A stretch of DNA of 38,064 nt from Mariprofundus erugo (lineage in GTDB: Bacteria > Pseudomonadota > Zetaproteobacteria > Mariprofundales > Mariprofundaceae). The DNA is taken from positions 1-38,064 of the forward strand of contig NZ_VBRY01000015.1 of assembly GCF_005818865.1 (NCBI RefSeq), written 5' to 3'. The position numbers and the translations under genes were made by a program. This document shows, piece by piece, positions 1-9,373 of this stretch. Each line of letters starts with the position of its first letter. Within the stretch, counting starts at the first letter, position 1. The notes under the pieces were generated by a model. It saw only the letters and a list, made by a program, of their open reading frames with translations, had not been told where the DNA came from and did not search any database.

Positions 1-449
1 TTGGTGTTCGTCCGACCACCAAGACCACTTGCACCGGCGTTGAAATGTTCCGCAAGCTGCTGGACAGCGGCCAAGCAGGTGACAACGTAGGCGTTCTGCT
101 GCGTGGTACCAAGCGTGAAGACGTTGAACGTGGTCAGGTTCTGGCCAAGCCAGGTTCAATCACTCCGCACACCGGCTTCAAGGCTGAGGCATACATCCTG
201 ACCAAGGAAGAGGGTGGTCGTCATACCCCGTTCTTCAATGGTTACCGTCCGCAGTTCTATTTCCGTACCACCGACGTGACCGGTTCCGTGTCACTGCCTG
301 AAGGTACCGAGATGGTGATGCCTGGCGATAACATCTCTATGGATGTTGAACTGATCACGCCAATCGCGATGGATAAGGAACTGCGTTTCGCCATCCGCGA
401 GGGTGGTCGTACGGTCGGCGCTGGCGTCGTTACCGATATTACTAAGTAA
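1..449 (+). CDS. tuf: Elongation factor Tu, 3' end (partial)
   Basis: EF-Tu carries aminoacyl-tRNA to the ribosome as a GTP complex. The window opens inside the gene; the reading frame runs from base 3 to a TAA at 447-449, giving about 148 C-terminal residues. They cover the end of domain 2 ([20 protein letters not shown]) and domain 3 ([21 protein letters not shown], ending in [10 protein letters not shown]), which matches the family through its normal C terminus. The GTPase domain lies upstream of the window. rpsJ follows after only 15 bp, so tuf is probably the promoter-proximal part of the same transcript. The gap is too short for the structured S10 leader that controls this operon through L4 in E. 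coli. Confidence 0.97.
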   Translation, partial: GVRPTTKTTCTGVEMFRKLLDSGQAGDNVGVLLRGTKREDVERGQVLAKPGSITPHTGFKAEAYILTKEEGGRHTPFFNGYRPQFYFRTTDVTGSVSLPEGTEMVMPGDNISMDVELITPIAMDKELRFAIREGGRTVGAGVVTDITK

Positions 450-464
450 TCAAGGGGTCCGTAC

Positions 465-773
465 GTGGCAACTCAAAGTATTCGTATTCGACTGAAGGCT
501 TTTGATCACCGTATTCTGGACAAGAGTGCGGCTGACATTGTGGCGACAGCAAAGCGTACCGGCGCAGAAGTGCGTGGTCCGATTCCGGTTCCAACCAGAA
601 TTCGCAAGTTTTGCGTAATCAAGTCCCCACACAAGTACAAGGATTCGCGTGAGCAGTTTGAAATCCGCACACACAAGCGCCTTCTGGACATTGATAAACC
701 GACTCCACAGACGGTGGACGCGCTGATGAAGCTCGATCTTCCGTCCGGCGTGGACGTCGAGATCAAGCTGTAA
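465..773 (+). CDS. rpsJ: 30S ribosomal protein S10
   Basis: S10 is a small-subunit head protein and also NusE, the partner of NusB at boxA antitermination sites. The protein has 102 residues, the normal length. It begins at GTG 465, preceded by AAGGGG at 452-457. The N terminus [11 protein letters not shown] and the central GPIPVPTR loop are the conserved S10 hallmarks. It is the first gene of the S10 block, 15 bp after tuf. The boxA-bearing rRNA leader at the far end of this window is a predicted target of this protein. Confidence 0.98.
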   Translation: MATQSIRIRLKAFDHRILDKSAADIVATAKRTGAEVRGPIPVPTRIRKFCVIKSPHKYKDSREQFEIRTHKRLLDIDKPTPQTVDALMKLDLPSGVDVEIKL

Positions 774-786
774 TCGGGAGATAACC

Positions 787-1419
787 ATGACAGTCGGAAT
801 AATCGCCCGCAAAGCGGGCATGACACAGATCTTTACAGAAGATGGCTCTGCAATCGCTGTGACTGTGCTCAATGTTGAACCGTGCAAGGTTGTTGCACGT
901 CGCACTGCAGACAAGGATGGCTATGATGCTGTTCAGGTCGGTTACGGTGCTGCAAAACGTCATACCACCCGTCCTGTGCAGGGGCATTTTGCCAAGCAGG
1001 GTCAGGAAGTGGCTGCAGGTCTGAAGGAGTTCCGTGTTGCTGCTGATGCAGAGTTCGAACTCGGTCGGGAACTGAATGCAACCCTGTTTGCTGTCGGTCA
1101 GAAGATCGACGTGTCCGGCACCTCCAAGGGCCGTGGCTTTGCCGGTGTAATGAAGCGTTATGATTTCGGTGGCGGCCGTGCGACTCACGGTGCCGAGAAG
1201 GTTCATCGTCAGATGGGTTCTACCGGTCAGTGCCAGTGGCCAGGCCGCGTATTCCCGGGTAAGAAGATGCCTGGTCATTACGGCAATGTTCGCTCTACCA
1301 CCCAGAACCTGGAAGTAGTGCGTGTTGATGCAGAGGCAAACCGCATTCTTGTTAAGGGTGCTGTTCCCGGTTCGCGTGACGGACTGGTAGAACTGCGTCC
1401 TGCTGTAAAGGGAGCGTAA
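787..1419 (+). CDS. rplC: 50S ribosomal protein L3
   Basis: L3 is an early-assembly large-subunit protein that reaches towards the peptidyl transferase centre. It has 210 residues, the normal length. The start ATG is 6 nt after GGGAG. The N terminus [13 protein letters not shown] and the segment [20 protein letters not shown] form the typical L3 signature; the Q near GQCQWPGR lies where the methylated glutamine of E. coli L3 is found. It sits 13 bp after rpsJ and 1 bp before rplD. Confidence 0.98.
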   Translation: MTVGIIARKAGMTQIFTEDGSAIAVTVLNVEPCKVVARRTADKDGYDAVQVGYGAAKRHTTRPVQGHFAKQGQEVAAGLKEFRVAADAEFELGRELNATLFAVGQKIDVSGTSKGRGFAGVMKRYDFGGGRATHGAEKVHRQMGSTGQCQWPGRVFPGKKMPGHYGNVRSTTQNLEVVRVDAEANRILVKGAVPGSRDGLVELRPAVKGA

Positions 1420-1420
1420 A

Positions 1421-2044
1421 ATGGCAGAAATCGTCATTGTAGATCAGACCAACAAGGAAGTTGGCAAGCGTGAGCTGAATCCTGCTGTTTTCGGCCTTGA
1501 TGCAGATGATGGCTTTGTTCATCGTGTATATGCAGCTCTTGCATCCGCACAGCGTAGTGGTACCCGTGCAGTGAAGGGTCGTGCAGATGTTTCAGGTGGC
1601 GGCAAGAAGCCATGGAAGCAGAAGGGAACCGGTCGTGCGCGTCAGGGTTCAACCCGTGCTGCCCAGTGGCGTCACGGTGGTACCGCTCACGGTCCATCGC
1701 CGCTGAGTGACTTCGCTACCCGTATCAATAAGAAGGAGCGTCGCAGGGCGCTTTGCCTGGCTCTTTCCGGTTGCTTGCGTGATGGCAAGCTGACAGTTGT
1801 AGACAAGCTCGAGTTCGCAGATGTCAAAACCAAGAGCTTTGTACAGACCCTGAATGCACTTGGAACCGATTCCGGTCTCGTCGTTCTCGGTGAAGCAAAT
1901 CGTACGGTTGAACTGTCCGGCCGCAATGTTCGCGACACCAGTATTGTTCTGGATGGACAGCTGAATCTGCATGATCTGCTCAAGTGCAAGCGTGTGGTTA
2001 TGACTGCTGCAGCCGTCGATAAACTCGAGGAGCGTTTGGCATGA
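1421..2044 (+). CDS. rplD: 50S ribosomal protein L4
   Basis: L4 is a large-subunit protein lining the exit tunnel; in E. coli it also represses the S10 operon. It has 207 residues, the normal length. The long internal loop is recognisable as GGGKKPWKQKGTGRARQGS, which is the tunnel-facing extension. Its start is 1 bp after the rplC stop, with GGAG 6 nt upstream, and its end overlaps rplW by 4 bp. No L4-responsive leader precedes rpsJ here, so autogenous control, if any, must act elsewhere. Confidence 0.98.
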   Translation: MAEIVIVDQTNKEVGKRELNPAVFGLDADDGFVHRVYAALASAQRSGTRAVKGRADVSGGGKKPWKQKGTGRARQGSTRAAQWRHGGTAHGPSPLSDFATRINKKERRRALCLALSGCLRDGKLTVVDKLEFADVKTKSFVQTLNALGTDSGLVVLGEANRTVELSGRNVRDTSIVLDGQLNLHDLLKCKRVVMTAAAVDKLEERLA

Positions 2045-2340
2045 GTGCAAACATCAATCACTTTAACATTCTGCGCCAGCCTGTAATTACTGAAAAGAGT
2101 TACACGGCCAGCGGTGCAGCAAATCAGTATACCTTCCGCGTTGCCACCCAGGCATCGAAGCTCCAGGTGAAGGCCGCTATTGAAGCAATCTTTGAAGTAA
2201 ACGTGGAAAAGGTACAGGTCATCAACGTGCCAGGAAAGGCCAAGCGCCGTGGTATGCATAATGGTAACCGTTCAGGCTATCGTAAGGCGATTGTCCGTCT
2301 TGCTGAGGGCCAGACCCTTGAAGTAGCGGAAGAGGTATAA
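2041..2340 (+). CDS. rplW: 50S ribosomal protein L23
   Basis: L23 lies at the polypeptide exit and docks trigger factor and SRP. It has 99 residues, the usual length. The hallmarks are the N-terminal [11 protein letters not shown] and the segment [18 protein letters not shown]. The ATG overlaps the rplD stop (ATGA), and GAGGAG at 2027-2032 lies inside rplD, which implies translational coupling. Confidence 0.98.
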   Translation: MSANINHFNILRQPVITEKSYTASGAANQYTFRVATQASKLQVKAAIEAIFEVNVEKVQVINVPGKAKRRGMHNGNRSGYRKAIVRLAEGQTLEVAEEV

Positions 2341-2344
2341 CACG

Positions 2345-3175
2345 ATGGCTTTGAAAGTACTTAAACCTACATCCAACGGTGTACGTGGTCGTATTGCTGT
2401 AGTTTCTCCTGAACTGCACAAGGGCGCTCCTGAGCGCAGCCTGACCACCGGCCTGACAAAATCAGGCGGCCGCAACAATAATGGACGTGTCACTTCCTTC
2501 CACCGCGGTGGCGGACACAAGCGTCTTTATCGTACCGTTGATTTCAAGCGTGACAATTTCGGGATTGCCGGTAAGGTTGCGCGCCTTGAATATGATCCGA
2601 ACCGCACAGCACACATTGCGCTGGTGGTTTATGTCAACGGTGACAAGCGTTATATCCTTGCTCCGCAGGGACTTCGTCCGGGTGATGTCGTGATGAGTGG
2701 TCCTGACGCAGAGATTCGTCCGGGTAACGCACTGCCGCTGGCCAAGATCCGTGTTGGTACGTTGTTGCACAACATCGAAATGAAACCAGGTAAGGGTGGG
2801 CAGCTTGCTCGCAGTGCCGGTGCCTCTATCCAGCTGATGGGTAAAGAGGGCGGTCTTGCAGTATTGAAGATGCCATCCGGTGAGTTCCGTCGTGTAGACG
2901 CTCGCTGCCTGGCAACAATCGGTGTGATGGGTAATGCCGATCACTCCAACCGTAAGGTAGGCAAGGCAGGCCGCTCCCGCTGGCTTGGTGTTCGTCCGAA
3001 TGTTCGTGGTGTGGCCATGAACCCGGTTGATCACCCGCATGGTGGTGGTGAGGGCCGTACCTCAGGTGGTCGTCATCCGGTGACCCCATGGGGCGTACCA
3101 ACCAAGGGTCACAAGACCCGTAACAAGAACAAGGCGTCGACTCGTGATATTATTCGCCGCCGTAACCAGAAGTGA
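2345..3175 (+). CDS. rplB: 50S ribosomal protein L2
   Basis: L2 is one of the primary 23S rRNA binders and is needed for subunit association and peptidyl transfer. It has 276 residues, the normal length. The RNA-binding OB and SH3-like core contains [21 protein letters not shown]. The C-terminal region contains [17 protein letters not shown] with the conserved histidine needed for peptidyl transferase activity, followed by a basic tail. The gap to rplW is 4 bp. Confidence 0.98.
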   Translation: MALKVLKPTSNGVRGRIAVVSPELHKGAPERSLTTGLTKSGGRNNNGRVTSFHRGGGHKRLYRTVDFKRDNFGIAGKVARLEYDPNRTAHIALVVYVNGDKRYILAPQGLRPGDVVMSGPDAEIRPGNALPLAKIRVGTLLHNIEMKPGKGGQLARSAGASIQLMGKEGGLAVLKMPSGEFRRVDARCLATIGVMGNADHSNRKVGKAGRSRWLGVRPNVRGVAMNPVDHPHGGGEGRTSGGRHPVTPWGVPTKGHKTRNKNKASTRDIIRRRNQK

Positions 3176-3183
3176 GGTAAGAC

Positions 3184-3462
3184 ATGGCGCGTTCGTTAAA
3201 GAAGGGCCCTTACATTGAGGCCTCTCTGCAGAAGAAGGTTGATGCAGCGCAGGCTGGCGAGTTGAAAGGCGTAATCAAGACATGGTCGCGTCGTTCTACC
3301 ATTGCGCCGGACTTTGTCGGGCTCAACTTCGCCGTGCATAACGGTCACAAGTTTATCCCTGTCTATGTGACTGAAAACATGGTTGGCCACAAGATGGGCG
3401 AGTTTTCGCCTACCCGCACCTATTATGGTCATGGTGCAGATAAAAAGGCCCGGAAGAGGTAA
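3184..3462 (+). CDS. rpsS: 30S ribosomal protein S19
   Basis: S19 is a head protein that pairs with S13 at the bridge to the large subunit. It has 92 residues, the normal length. It opens with [18 protein letters not shown] and contains [20 protein letters not shown], both family signatures. GAGG overlaps the rplB stop and lies 6 nt before the ATG. Confidence 0.98.
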   Translation: MARSLKKGPYIEASLQKKVDAAQAGELKGVIKTWSRRSTIAPDFVGLNFAVHNGHKFIPVYVTENMVGHKMGEFSPTRTYYGHGADKKARKR

Positions 3463-3465
3463 GGC

Positions 3466-3807
3466 ATGTCTGAGAAGGTACGTGCACTGCACAAAAACAG
3501 CAAAATCAGCCCACAGAAGGCTCGCCTGATGGCCGATGCCATCCGTGGCCTGAACGTGGATCGCGCCCTGGCAGTACTGGCGCTTTCACCAAATAAATCT
3601 GCACGTCTGTATGAGAAAGTTCTCAAGTCTGCAGTCGCTAACGCCGAGCAGAACCACGGTCTTGACGTCGACGCATTGTTTGTGTCCGAAGCCAAGGCTG
3701 ATGCCGGCATGACCCTGAAGCGCTTCCGTCCGAAGGGTATGGGTCGTATGCGTAAACGTTTTCATCGCCACAGCCACCTGACCGTGTCTGTTAGCGAACG
3801 CGGTTAA
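3466..3807 (+). CDS. rplV: 50S ribosomal protein L22
   Basis: L22 extends a beta-hairpin into the nascent peptide tunnel. It has 113 residues, the normal length. The N-terminal part [16 protein letters not shown] and the C-terminal hairpin [21 protein letters not shown] are characteristic; the macrolide-related tunnel loop lies in the latter. It starts 3 bp after rpsS. Confidence 0.98.
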   Translation: MSEKVRALHKNSKISPQKARLMADAIRGLNVDRALAVLALSPNKSARLYEKVLKSAVANAEQNHGLDVDALFVSEAKADAGMTLKRFRPKGMGRMRKRFHRHSHLTVSVSERG

Positions 3808-3818
3808 AGGGAGTAGTC

Positions 3819-4469
3819 ATGGGACAGAAAGTAAATCCGATTGGATTCCGCCTGGGTACCATTCGTAACTGGGAATCTATCTGGTACGCCTCTGACAAGA
3901 ATTTTGGCCAGCAGCTGCGCGACGATATTCGTCTTCGTCGCTTCGTGAAGGCTCGCTTGAAGCATGCAGGTGTTTCCCGCATCATCATCGAGCGTCCGGC
4001 TGACAAGATTAAGGTAACTGTGCATACCTCCCGCCCTGGTGTTGTAATTGGCAAGAAGGGTTCCGAGATTGATGCAGTTCGTGCCGAGCTGGTAAAAGAG
4101 TTCGGTAAGGAAGTTCAGGTATTCATCGTTGAAGTGCGTCGTCCTGAGGCCGAGGCGCAGCTGGTTGCTGAAAATATTGCATTCCAGCTTGAGCGTCGAG
4201 TTGCTTTCCGTCGTGCGATGAAACGTGCTGTACAGAGTGCACTGCGTATGGGTGCAAAGGGTGTTCGTATTAACTGTTCCGGTCGTCTTGGCGGTGCAGA
4301 GATTGCGCGCACTGAGTGGTATCGTGAAGGTCGTGTGCCGCTGCATACCCTTCGTGCCGATGTTGATTATGGCTTTGCGGAAGCCCACACCACTTATGGT
4401 GTGATCGGTGTGAAGGTTTGGGTATTCAATGGGCTGAAGCTGGGCGACAGCAACGACGCAATCGCGTAA
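3819..4469 (+). CDS. rpsC: 30S ribosomal protein S3
   Basis: S3 is part of the mRNA entry channel. It has 216 residues, close to the usual 210-235. It opens with [12 protein letters not shown]. The KH domain contains [15 protein letters not shown], and the C-terminal domain contains [21 protein letters not shown]. The ATG follows GGGAG. The protein ends soon after VKVWVFNG, so it lacks the long basic C-terminal tail seen in some bacteria. A 31-bp gap separates it from rplP. Confidence 0.98.
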   Translation: MGQKVNPIGFRLGTIRNWESIWYASDKNFGQQLRDDIRLRRFVKARLKHAGVSRIIIERPADKIKVTVHTSRPGVVIGKKGSEIDAVRAELVKEFGKEVQVFIVEVRRPEAEAQLVAENIAFQLERRVAFRRAMKRAVQSALRMGAKGVRINCSGRLGGAEIARTEWYREGRVPLHTLRADVDYGFAEAHTTYGVIGVKVWVFNGLKLGDSNDAIA

Positions 4470-4500
4470 AGACAGTTATTGGTAAAGAGGAAGAGTCACG

Positions 4501-4923
4501 ATGTTGCAACCGAAGAAGATACGCTGGCGTAAGCATCACAAAGAGCTTCAGCGCATTCGCGGCAAGAGTCCGCGTGGTGCAAGCCTTAATTTCGGCCAGT
4601 TCGGATTGAAGGCAGTGGAACCAGGTCGTATTACCGCGCGTCAGATTGAGGCTGCTCGTATTACGATTACCCGTCACGTCAGGAGACAGGGACGCGTATG
4701 GATCCGTATATTCCCGGATCTGCCGGTTTCAAAGAAGCCTGCTGAAGTCCGAATGGGTAAAGGTAAAGGCTCTCCCGAGTATTGGGTGGCTGCAGTCAAG
4801 GCCGGCCGCATCCTTTATGAGATGGATGGAATTAACGAGGATCTGGCACGTGGTGCACTCGAGCGCGCAGCTGCGAAGCTTCCTATTCGTACCAAGATTG
4901 TCGTGCGTGGAGTTGGACGATGA
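4501..4923 (+). CDS. rplP: 50S ribosomal protein L16
   Basis: L16 organises the A-site region of the large subunit. It has 140 residues, the normal length. It starts with [14 protein letters not shown], a form close to the usual QPKRTKFRKQHKG, and contains [27 protein letters not shown] with the conserved arginine near the hydroxylation site known in E. coli. The stop overlaps the rpmC start (ATGA). Confidence 0.98.
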   Translation: MLQPKKIRWRKHHKELQRIRGKSPRGASLNFGQFGLKAVEPGRITARQIEAARITITRHVRRQGRVWIRIFPDLPVSKKPAEVRMGKGKGSPEYWVAAVKAGRILYEMDGINEDLARGALERAAAKLPIRTKIVVRGVGR

Positions 4924-5117
4924 GCGATATCAAAAATGCAAAAGACCTGCGTGCACTGAGTGCAGCTGATCTGAACGTACGTATGGACGAACTGGCTGCA
5001 GAGCACATGAAGCTCCGCTTTCAGAAGGCTACCATGCAGTTGAATAATACGGCCCGTGTTGGCCAGGTACGCCGCGAAATTGCACGTATCAAAACTATTC
5101 TGGCTGAGCGCAGCTAA
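4920..5117 (+). CDS. rpmC: 50S ribosomal protein L29
   Basis: L29 is a small two-helix protein next to L23 at the tunnel exit. It has 65 residues, the normal length. The motif [30 protein letters not shown] is typical. Its ATG overlaps the rplP stop by 4 bp, with GGAG 7 nt upstream. Confidence 0.97.
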   Translation: MSDIKNAKDLRALSAADLNVRMDELAAEHMKLRFQKATMQLNNTARVGQVRREIARIKTILAERS

Positions 5118-5131
5118 GGAGACTGAGAGAG

Positions 5132-5398
5132 ATGTCCGAGGCAACTAGCAACAAGCGCACCCTCGAAGGTGTCGTTGTAAGTAATAAAGGCGAGCAGACA
5201 GTTGTTGTACAGGTGGAGCGTAAGTTTTTGCATCCGCGTTACCGCAAGACTGTTCGTTCACACAAGAAATATATGGCACACGATGCAGAGAATACATGCA
5301 ACATTGGTGATATTGTTCGCATCATCGAATCAGCCCCTATCTCCAAGCGCAAGCGCTGGACGATGGTACAGGTGCTGACTCGTGCTGAGCAGCTGTAA
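5132..5398 (+). CDS. rpsQ: 30S ribosomal protein S17
   Basis: S17 is an OB-fold primary binder of 16S rRNA in the body of the small subunit. It has 88 residues, the normal length. The hallmarks are [20 protein letters not shown], the [18 protein letters not shown] loop and [25 protein letters not shown] upstream supports the ATG. Confidence 0.98.
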   Translation: MSEATSNKRTLEGVVVSNKGEQTVVVQVERKFLHPRYRKTVRSHKKYMAHDAENTCNIGDIVRIIESAPISKRKRWTMVQVLTRAEQL

Positions 5399-5409
5399 GG
5401 GGTAGTGGC

Positions 5410-5778
5410 ATGATTCAGAATGAGACAATATTGCAGGTCGCTGACAACTCCGGCGCCCGCAAGGTGAAGTGCATCAAGGTTCTCGGTGGTTCCAAGCGTC
5501 GTTATGCACGCGTCGGCGATGTGATCGTCGTTGCAGTGCAGGAAGCGTTGCCTGGTGGTAAGATCAAGAAGGGCGAAGTTCAGCGTGCAGTTGTTGTGCG
5601 CACCGCCAAAGAGTTCCGTCGTGCTGATGGTTCCTCTATTCGCTTTGATGAGAACGCTGCAGTGCTGCTTTCCAAGCAGAATGAGCCTGTAGGCACTCGT
5701 ATTTTTGGACCAGTGACTCGTGAACTGCGTAACAAGGGCTATATGAAGATTGTTTCCCTTGCGCCAGAAGTGCTGTAA
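5410..5778 (+). CDS. rplN: 50S ribosomal protein L14
   Basis: L14 contributes to the inter-subunit bridge on the large subunit. It has 122 residues, the normal length. It opens with [27 protein letters not shown] and ends with [13 protein letters not shown], both near-universal. AAGGGG lies upstream of the ATG. Confidence 0.98.
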   Translation: MIQNETILQVADNSGARKVKCIKVLGGSKRRYARVGDVIVVAVQEALPGGKIKKGEVQRAVVVRTAKEFRRADGSSIRFDENAAVLLSKQNEPVGTRIFGPVTRELRNKGYMKIVSLAPEVL

Positions 5779-5800
5779 GCGAAAAGAGAGGCGATTAGAA

Positions 5801-6130
5801 ATGACAGCAACGGTTAATACCCGAATTCGCAGAGATGATGAAGTGATTGTGATTGCAGGCCGCGACAAGGGCGCTCGTGGTAAGGTAATCCGTGTAATGC
5901 CGCAGGATGGCAGTGTGCTGGTGGCCAAGGCTAATATGATCAAGCGTCATACCCGCCAGACCCAGAACAGCGCTGGTGGCATTATCGAGAAGGAAGCGCC
6001 ACTGGCGATTTCCAACGTGCAGTACTTTTGCGCCAAGTGCAAGACAGGCGTCCGCCTGGGCGTCAAGACGCTTGAAGATGGTCGCAAGGTTCGTACCTGC
6101 CGCAAATGCGGTGAAGTGCTGGATAGGTAG
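5801..6130 (+). CDS. rplX: 50S ribosomal protein L24, zinc-ribbon form
   Basis: L24 initiates large-subunit assembly. I start it at ATG 5801, preceded by GAGAGG, giving 109 residues; an upstream in-frame extension would overlap rplN. The KOW part is DDEVIVIAGRDKGARGKVIRV. The C-terminal part carries two Cys-x2-Cys pairs, FCAKC and TCRKC followed by GEVL, a zinc-ribbon arrangement that many bacteria have and E. coli lacks. The zinc role is inferred from the cysteine spacing. Confidence 0.96.
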   Translation: MTATVNTRIRRDDEVIVIAGRDKGARGKVIRVMPQDGSVLVAKANMIKRHTRQTQNSAGGIIEKEAPLAISNVQYFCAKCKTGVRLGVKTLEDGRKVRTCRKCGEVLDR

Positions 6131-6143
6131 GAGAGACTAAACG

Positions 6144-6683
6144 ATGGCTCGTTTGAAAGAATTATATAAAGAGAAAGTATCTCCGGCACTGCAGACCGAG
6201 TTTGGCTACTCCAATCCGATGCAGATCCCGACCATCACCAAGATTGTGGTGAACATGGGTGTCGGTGAGGCTTCACAGAACTCAAAGCTGATCGAAGGCG
6301 CTGTATCTGATATGACCGCCATCACCGGCCAGAAGCCTGTAGTGACCCGCGCGCGTAAGTCGATTGCAAACTTCAAGCTGCGTGAAGGTATGGCTGTTGG
6401 TTGCCGTGTGACCCTGCGTGGTGATCAGATGTGGGAGTTCCTGGATCGTCTTGTAAATATTGCACTGCCACGTATTCGTGACTTCAAGGGCGTTTCCCCG
6501 AAGGCTTTTGATGGCCGCGGCAACTACACCCTGGGTGTTCGTGAGCAGATCATTTTCCCCGAAATCGAATACGATAAGGTGGATAAAGTCCGCGGTATGG
6601 ATATCACTATCTGCACGACCGCTAAAACTAATGATGAAGGACGCGCACTGCTGAGGGAATTCAGCATGCCGTTCCGCAAATAA
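6144..6683 (+). CDS. rplE: 50S ribosomal protein L5
   Basis: L5 binds 5S rRNA and contacts P-site tRNA. It has 179 residues, the normal length. Signatures are [43 protein letters not shown] and the C-terminal [26 protein letters not shown] lies upstream, 13 bp after rplX. Confidence 0.98.
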   Translation: MARLKELYKEKVSPALQTEFGYSNPMQIPTITKIVVNMGVGEASQNSKLIEGAVSDMTAITGQKPVVTRARKSIANFKLREGMAVGCRVTLRGDQMWEFLDRLVNIALPRIRDFKGVSPKAFDGRGNYTLGVREQIIFPEIEYDKVDKVRGMDITICTTAKTNDEGRALLREFSMPFRK

Positions 6684-6695
6684 GAGGACGGTTAG

Positions 6696-6881
6696 ATGGC
6701 TTCCAAGAGAATGATTGTAAAATGCAATCGCAAACCGAAATTTAAGGTTCGTGCCTATACACGTTGTCAGCTTTGCGGACGTCCGCATTCAGTCTATCGT
6801 AAGCTGGGTATGTGCCGTATCTGTCTGCGTAAGCATGCACTTGCCGGTGAGATCCCCGGTATGGTCAAGTCGAGCTGGTGA
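6696..6881 (+). CDS. rpsN: 30S ribosomal protein S14, short zinc-binding (type Z) form
   Basis: S14 is a head protein near the decoding site. This is the short 61-residue form with a zinc finger formed by Cys24, Cys27, Cys40 and Cys43 ([19 protein letters not shown]), ending in PGMVKSSW. Alpha-, beta- and gamma-proteobacteria typically carry the approximately 101-residue cysteine-free version at this place, so the type Z form is taxonomically informative. It lies between rplE and rpsH as expected. Confidence 0.97.
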   Translation: MASKRMIVKCNRKPKFKVRAYTRCQLCGRPHSVYRKLGMCRICLRKHALAGEIPGMVKSSW

Positions 6882-6894
6882 GGAGTAGAAAACT

Positions 6895-7290
6895 ATGATG
6901 ATGGACCGCATAGCCGACATGCTGACGCGTATTCGTAACGCGCAGACGGCTGGAATTGAAAAGATTGAAATGCCGGCGAGCAATGTTCTGCTGGCAATGG
7001 CAGAACTGTTGAAGGATGAGGGCTATCTGGCCGCTGTGAAATCCTACAACCACAAGGGACACCGTTACCTGCGCATTACGCTTCGTTATGATGACGAAGG
7101 TAAGCCGATCATCCGCGAGATTCAGCGTGTGTCCAAGTCCGGTCGTCGTGTGTATGCCGGCGCTGATGAGCTTCCACGAGTCAGAAATGGCTATGGTGTT
7201 GCCCTTGTCAGTACTTCACAGGGAATCATGACCGACAAGAAGGCGCGTGCTGCCCGTATGGGTGGCGAAGTCCTCTGCACGGTATTCTGA
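6895..7290 (+). CDS. rpsH: 30S ribosomal protein S8
   Basis: S8 is a primary 16S binder of the small-subunit platform, and in E. coli the repressor of the spc operon. It has about 131 residues, the normal length. Three ATG codons in a row (6895, 6898, 6901) make the exact start uncertain; AGGAG at 6881-6885 fits the first best. The N terminus DRIADMLTRIRNAQ and the C terminus GIMTDKKARAARMGGEVLCTVF are family hallmarks. Confidence 0.97.
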   Translation: MMMDRIADMLTRIRNAQTAGIEKIEMPASNVLLAMAELLKDEGYLAAVKSYNHKGHRYLRITLRYDDEGKPIIREIQRVSKSGRRVYAGADELPRVRNGYGVALVSTSQGIMTDKKARAARMGGEVLCTVF

Positions 7291-7297
7291 GGTAGAT

Positions 7298-7831
7298 ATG
7301 TCACGTATTGGTAAACAACCGATTACTCTCCCTAAAGGCGTCGAGGTTCTTGTAGCAGCTGACAGCGTCACAGTTAAGGGAGCCAAAGGCCAGCTGACCG
7401 CACCGCTTTTTCCGGGTGTTACAGTTGCGCAGGAAAATGACCAGTTGAATGTTTGCTGCTCAAACATGGATGACAAGAAGACCAAGTCTTTCTTCGGTCT
7501 TGTTCGTGCTCGCCTGGCAAACAATGTGACCGGCGTAAGCACCGGTTTCCAGAAGAAGCTTGAGCTGCGCGGTGTTGGTTATCGTGCCCAGGCTCAGGGA
7601 AGAAAGCTTAATCTCTCTCTCGGGTATTCACATCCGGTAGAATATGAGCTTCCTGAAGGTGTTGATGCTGTTGTAGAGCAGAGCATCATTACCGTCAGCG
7701 GAATTGACAAGCAGAAGATCGGTCAGGTTGCAGCGGAAATCCGCGCATACCGTCCACCAGAGCCATACAAGGGCAAGGGTGTTCGCTATGTTGGTGAGTT
7801 TGTCGCTATGAAGGAAGGCAAGAAGGCTTAA
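7298..7831 (+). CDS. rplF: 50S ribosomal protein L6
   Basis: L6 lies near the factor-binding site of the large subunit. I start it at ATG 7298 after GAGG, giving 177 residues, the normal length; a longer frame upstream would run into rpsH. It opens with SRIGKQPITLPKGVEV and ends with the typical RAYRPPEPYKGKGVRYVGE segment. Confidence 0.97.
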   Translation: MSRIGKQPITLPKGVEVLVAADSVTVKGAKGQLTAPLFPGVTVAQENDQLNVCCSNMDDKKTKSFFGLVRARLANNVTGVSTGFQKKLELRGVGYRAQAQGRKLNLSLGYSHPVEYELPEGVDAVVEQSIITVSGIDKQKIGQVAAEIRAYRPPEPYKGKGVRYVGEFVAMKEGKKA

Positions 7832-7866
7832 AGGCCGATTAGCTTACGGGTAGAGGTTAGTAAGAG

Positions 7867-8217
7867 ATGAGTAAACGTTACGAATCCAATGGCGCAGTGC
7901 GCCGTGCACGCAAGGTTCGCGCCAAGGTTAAGGCCTCTGGCCGTCTCCGTCTGAGCATTTTCCGCTCAGCGCGCCATGTCTATGCACAGGTCATCGATGA
8001 TGAGAGCGGCAAGACACTTGTTGCTGCATCCAGTCTTGATGAGGCCGTTACAAATGGCGGCAACAAGCAGGGTGCAGAAGAGGTTGGCAAGCTGCTTGCC
8101 GAGCGCGCTCTGAAGGCGGGTGTTGATGTAGTCGCATTCGACCGTGGCAGATTCGCATATCATGGACGCGTACGTGCGCTGGCCGAAGGTGCCCGTGCCG
8201 GCGGCCTGAAGTTCTAG
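7867..8217 (+). CDS. rplR: 50S ribosomal protein L18
   Basis: L18 binds 5S rRNA together with L5 and L25. It has 116 residues, the normal length. [29 protein letters not shown] and the C-terminal [25 protein letters not shown] are typical. A 35-bp gap separates it from rplF, a little longer than most in this operon. Confidence 0.97.
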   Translation: MSKRYESNGAVRRARKVRAKVKASGRLRLSIFRSARHVYAQVIDDESGKTLVAASSLDEAVTNGGNKQGAEEVGKLLAERALKAGVDVVAFDRGRFAYHGRVRALAEGARAGGLKF

Positions 8218-8226
8218 GAGAGATTG

Positions 8227-8706
8227 ATGATCAACGCAAACGAATTGGAACTGAATGAGAAACTTGTAGCGATCAACCGTATCGCCAAGACGGTGTCCGG
8301 TGGACGTCGTATGAGCTTCTCAGCCCTGATGATCGTCGGTGACGGCAATGGCCATGTTGGCTTCGGTCACGCGAAGGCCAAGGAAGTCCCTGAAGCGATT
8401 CGCAAGGCTGGCGAGATTGCAAGGAAGTCTCTGATTTATGTTCCTCGCAAGGAAGGCTCCATTCATTTCCAGGTAACTGGTCGTCAGGACGCAAGCTATG
8501 TCATGCTCAAGCCTGCTGCTCTCGGTACCGGTGTGATTGCCAACTCGGCAGTTCGTGCCGTCATGGATGCGGTTGGTATCAGTGATATCCTGACCAAATC
8601 ACTCGGTTCACGTAATACCGTAAACAGCGTTCGCGCTACATTTAACGGTTTGAAGATGCTGGAAAGTCCAGAGCAGGTTGCCGCGCGTCGTGGCAAGACC
8701 GCCTGA
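8227..8706 (+). CDS. rpsE: 30S ribosomal protein S5
   Basis: S5 is involved in decoding fidelity and the mRNA entry helicase region. I choose ATG 8227, 5 nt after AGGAG, over the TTG just upstream; this gives 159 residues, close to the family length. Signatures are [43 protein letters not shown] and a C-terminal domain with [16 protein letters not shown]. Confidence 0.97.
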   Translation: MINANELELNEKLVAINRIAKTVSGGRRMSFSALMIVGDGNGHVGFGHAKAKEVPEAIRKAGEIARKSLIYVPRKEGSIHFQVTGRQDASYVMLKPAALGTGVIANSAVRAVMDAVGISDILTKSLGSRNTVNSVRATFNGLKMLESPEQVAARRGKTA

Positions 8707-8725
8707 ACCAGACTAGGAGTCCCAA

Positions 8726-8917
8726 ATGAGTAATAAAGAGAAGATTCGCGTTCGTCAGGTTAAGAGCGGTATCGGCTATTCCAAGTCACAGAATGCAACA
8801 CTGCGTGGTCTTGGCCTTCGTCGCATGAACCATGTTGTCGAACTGGAAGATACCCCAAGTGTTCGTGGAATGGTGAACAAGGTTAATCATCTCGTTCGCA
8901 TCGAGTCCGGAGAATAA
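8726..8917 (+). CDS. rpmD: 50S ribosomal protein L30
   Basis: L30 is a small large-subunit protein that is absent from some bacterial lineages. It has 63 residues. [31 protein letters not shown] is the standard pattern, ending in [14 protein letters not shown] is upstream of the ATG. Its stop is adjacent to the rplO start. Confidence 0.97.
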   Translation: MSNKEKIRVRQVKSGIGYSKSQNATLRGLGLRRMNHVVELEDTPSVRGMVNKVNHLVRIESGE

Positions 8918-8919
8918 TG

Positions 8920-9372
8920 ATGAAACTCAATGAACTGAAAGCAACAGACGGTTCCCGTAAGGTAAGAAAGCGTAAAGGTATGGGTAACGGTTCCGGCAAT
9001 GGCAAGACTGCCGGTCGTGGTCACAAGGGCCAGAAGTCCCGTACTGGTGGCAAGGTAGCTCGTGGATTTGAAGGCGGCCAGATGCCTTTGATCCGTCGTG
9101 TACCTAAGCGCGGCTTTACTCCGCTTGAGCGTAACGAGTTCCAGGTGATCAATCTTGGTCAGCTGAACGGCTTCGAAGATGGTGCGGTTGTAGATGCTGC
9201 AGCGTTGTATGATGCCGGTCTGGTACGTAATGCGACTGACCCGATCAAGCTTCTCGCTCGTGGCGAGCTGACCAGCAAGGTGCAGGTTTCTGTATCTGCT
9301 GCCTCTGATAGTGCTGCTGCTGCAGTTCAGGCTGCCGGCGGTTCCTTGAAGCTGATTTCGGCCGAGGGTTGA
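8920..9372 (+). CDS. rplO: 50S ribosomal protein L15
   Basis: L15 is a late-assembly large-subunit protein. Two ATG codons (8917 and 8920) are in frame; GGAG at 8909-8912 places the second at the better spacing, giving 150 residues. It opens with [14 protein letters not shown] and has the glycine-rich basic segment [19 protein letters not shown] and the [13 protein letters not shown] motif. It is followed 1 bp later by the GTG of secY. Confidence 0.96.
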   Translation: MKLNELKATDGSRKVRKRKGMGNGSGNGKTAGRGHKGQKSRTGGKVARGFEGGQMPLIRRVPKRGFTPLERNEFQVINLGQLNGFEDGAVVDAAALYDAGLVRNATDPIKLLARGELTSKVQVSVSAASDSAAAAVQAAGGSLKLISAEG

Positions 9373-9373
9373 T

